A DNA stretch of 23,673 nt from Pleurobrachia bachei (taxonomy: Eukaryota > Ctenophora > Tentaculata > Cydippida > Pleurobrachiidae): the NCBI GenBank assembly GCA_000695325.1, contig AVPN01000668.1, forward strand, positions 4,208-27,880, written 5' to 3'. Shown in pieces: positions 1 to 23,673 of this stretch. The position numbers were made by a program, and so were the translations under genes. The first letter of the stretch is position 1. Every line of letters begins with the position of its first letter. The notes beneath the pieces are model-generated. The model was given only the letters and a program-made list of their open reading frames with translations. It did no database searches and had not been told where the DNA came from.

Positions 1-64
<64 letters not shown>

Positions 65-68
65 TCCT
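1..68 (+). repeat. (TC)n microsatellite at window edge
   Basis: Uninterrupted TC dinucleotides for about 58 bp followed by an imperfect tail. The tract probably continues outside the window. Confidence 0.95.
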
Positions 69-545
69 CCCTGGCACAGTCATGGGTTGGCACTGCACCC
101 CGTTTCCTTCTAAGTTACTACTCAATTAGGCCCGGGCTAAATTGAACCTACCTCCCCACTCCCTGCACTGCTTGCGTTTATGACATTGTGTGTGTTTAGC
201 ATATAATACAGACTTGATCGGTCTAAGTCGTACACACAGAGAGAACTCTTGATTCATCTGATAGCTCAGTCTTTGTTGTCCTTTATACACATCCCTCCAT
301 TTCTCTAGCTTGTTGTTCAAGTGTTGTTCCTCGTCCCCTGGGGTGAAGGAGAGAGAGCCCTACTACACGCGGAAAAGGAAAAGTGTGTCACGTGACCTTC
401 TAATTGGTGCACCACTGGCCATCAAGTGCTTCTCAGTCAAGATAGTTTCTCTCTCTCTCTCTCTCAGTCAAGATAGTTTCTCTCTCTCTCAGTCAAGAGT
501 GTGTGTTTCTCTAGTGTGTTGATGCTGCTACCCCGCTGAAAATGC
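69..545. other. 5' region with a CAGTCAAGATAG / CT composite repeat
   Basis: No gene is seen. At 434-505 the unit CAGTCAAGATAGTTT followed by a CT run occurs three times (starts 434, 465, 490), the third diverged. This may be upstream or 5' UTR DNA of the CH-domain gene. Confidence 0.5.
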
Positions 546-629
546 ATGGAGCGGGTTGTAGTGTTAGCGGTTTTTAGGCTTTTTAGATCCATCTTAGCGA
601 ACCATGGAGGTCTCCAGCTGCATTACAAG
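546..629 (+). CDS. Candidate first coding exon, alternative 5' end of the CH-domain gene
   Basis: The exon would end at a good donor (AAG|GTAAGA, GT at 630). Two ATGs lie in it in different frames. ATG 546 opens 28 codons ending in phase 0, which join in frame to the exon at 896-1016. ATG 604 has a strong Kozak context (ACCATGG) and gives 26 nt ending in phase 2, which joins in frame to the exon at 3022-3146. No homology supports either reading. The exon could also be 5' untranslated, with translation starting at 926 or 3032/3068. Confidence 0.3.
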
Positions 630-925
630 GTAAGATGTTGCTTGTTTATTGAGTTGTGTCAACTTTCAGGGTCCTTTAGCACTTCAAGTTATCCATATCT
701 AACGGGTTGGGTGTGACGTAATTTTGTTCTGCAGCCACTTTTTTCGATTTGCCGTCTTCACAATCCCCTTTCATCAAACTCATTCCTTTTCTTTTTCTGA
801 TTTCCCTGTTTAGCTTTCTCTTTTTCATCCTCATGTCGCACCTCTTTCCTGATTATCTACCTTATCGTTCCCTAATCATATCTCTCCCTATCCAGGTCAG
901 TGATGGGAAGAGGAAAAGAAGAAAG

Positions 926-23036
<22,111 letters not shown>

Positions 23037-23673
23037 GTAAGATGATGAAGGAGCGGCACTTACCACTACTGCACACTGACCACAATTCACAACGACCAAA
23101 AGCACTTTTCATTCCAGGAAATATAGCGGTTTTAAAAGAACACTTTTCCTAGAACATCCTCCGTTGGCCACCCAAACCCCCTATCATTTTCCCTCCCCTT
23201 GCGGCTAGCCTGTCACATTATCACTCATTTTATCCGTTTTTGGTATCAAATTCCCGTAAGTCTGGTATCTTGTTGCCCCCCTTCGTCACACACTGTCTCC
23301 CTGTGGCTTTGTGACGCGGCATATCATGTTGCTTGTATAATAGCGCTGAACAACCTCATTGGATAGAAGCAGCTGCCGTAAAAATAATTCGCATACCATT
23401 CGCATGTAGAACTTTAATCTGTTTTTACTTTTTATATTAAGTAACTGTTTTAACTATTTATTGAAGCGTCTCGCATCTTATTAGTTATTGGTTGAGCAAC
23501 ACGAGTGTTCAGTATAGTTATGAGGTACATGGGGTAGTAATAATGGGGAAGTGTCATGATGCTGGACGTATGTGCTGTACTGCTCTGTCCTGTAGTGAGT
23601 CACCGGAAGGGATAGTTTCTATCTCTCTCTCTCTCTCTTTCTCTCTCTTTCTCTTTCTCTCTCTCTCTCTCTC
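23037..23673. other. Intron to the right edge with a terminal CT tract
   Basis: No exon is recognised. A CT/CTTT microsatellite runs from about 23619 to the end of the window. Confidence 0.6.

Overview
This is eukaryotic, almost certainly metazoan, DNA. The genes are split by introns with canonical GT/AG ends, the galactose-1-phosphate uridylyltransferase is animal-like, and the other gene opens with a spectrin-type pair of calponin-homology (CH) domains. Introns are mostly short to medium but full of CT/GA microsatellites. A non-bilaterian or other invertebrate animal, for example a sponge, would fit, but the sequence alone does not settle the taxon.

Layout, all genes on the + strand. (1) 546-7466: 5' half of a multi-exon gene. 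It has up to three candidate N-terminal exons, then exons for CH1 (3495-5343) and CH2 (5488-6508), then helical, coiled-coil-like exons (6662-7466). The CH2 exon has an apparent one-base frameshift near 5731. (2) 8188-9442: a complete three-exon GALT gene of 341 codons with the HPH active-site motif. (3) 9443-16401: gene-poor DNA with CT/GA tracts, a 1.3-kb tandem segmental duplication (11860-13170 and 14736-16080), and between the copies about 1.5 kb of near-perfect 8-bp satellite. (4) 16402-22038: one uninterrupted exon of 1,879 codons coding for acidic, Ser/Pro-rich, largely disordered protein. It ends in an array of 37 '[TSCA]QT' motifs, mostly exactly 12 residues apart. (5) 22343-23036: two more short phase-0 exons; the gene runs off the right edge.

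Exon phases are consistent with the CH-domain gene continuing from 7466 (phase 0) into the giant exon at 16402 (phase 0). If so, GALT is nested, same strand, in an 8.9-kb intron of a gene for a giant actin-binding scaffold. The most notable feature is the QT array. It looks like a very long multivalent docking strip for the dynein light chain / hub protein LC8 (DYNLL), which would join an actin-binding head to an LC8 ladder in one protein. That function is inferred from motif form and spacing only. GALT is an ordinary Leloir-pathway enzyme with no evident functional link to its host gene.
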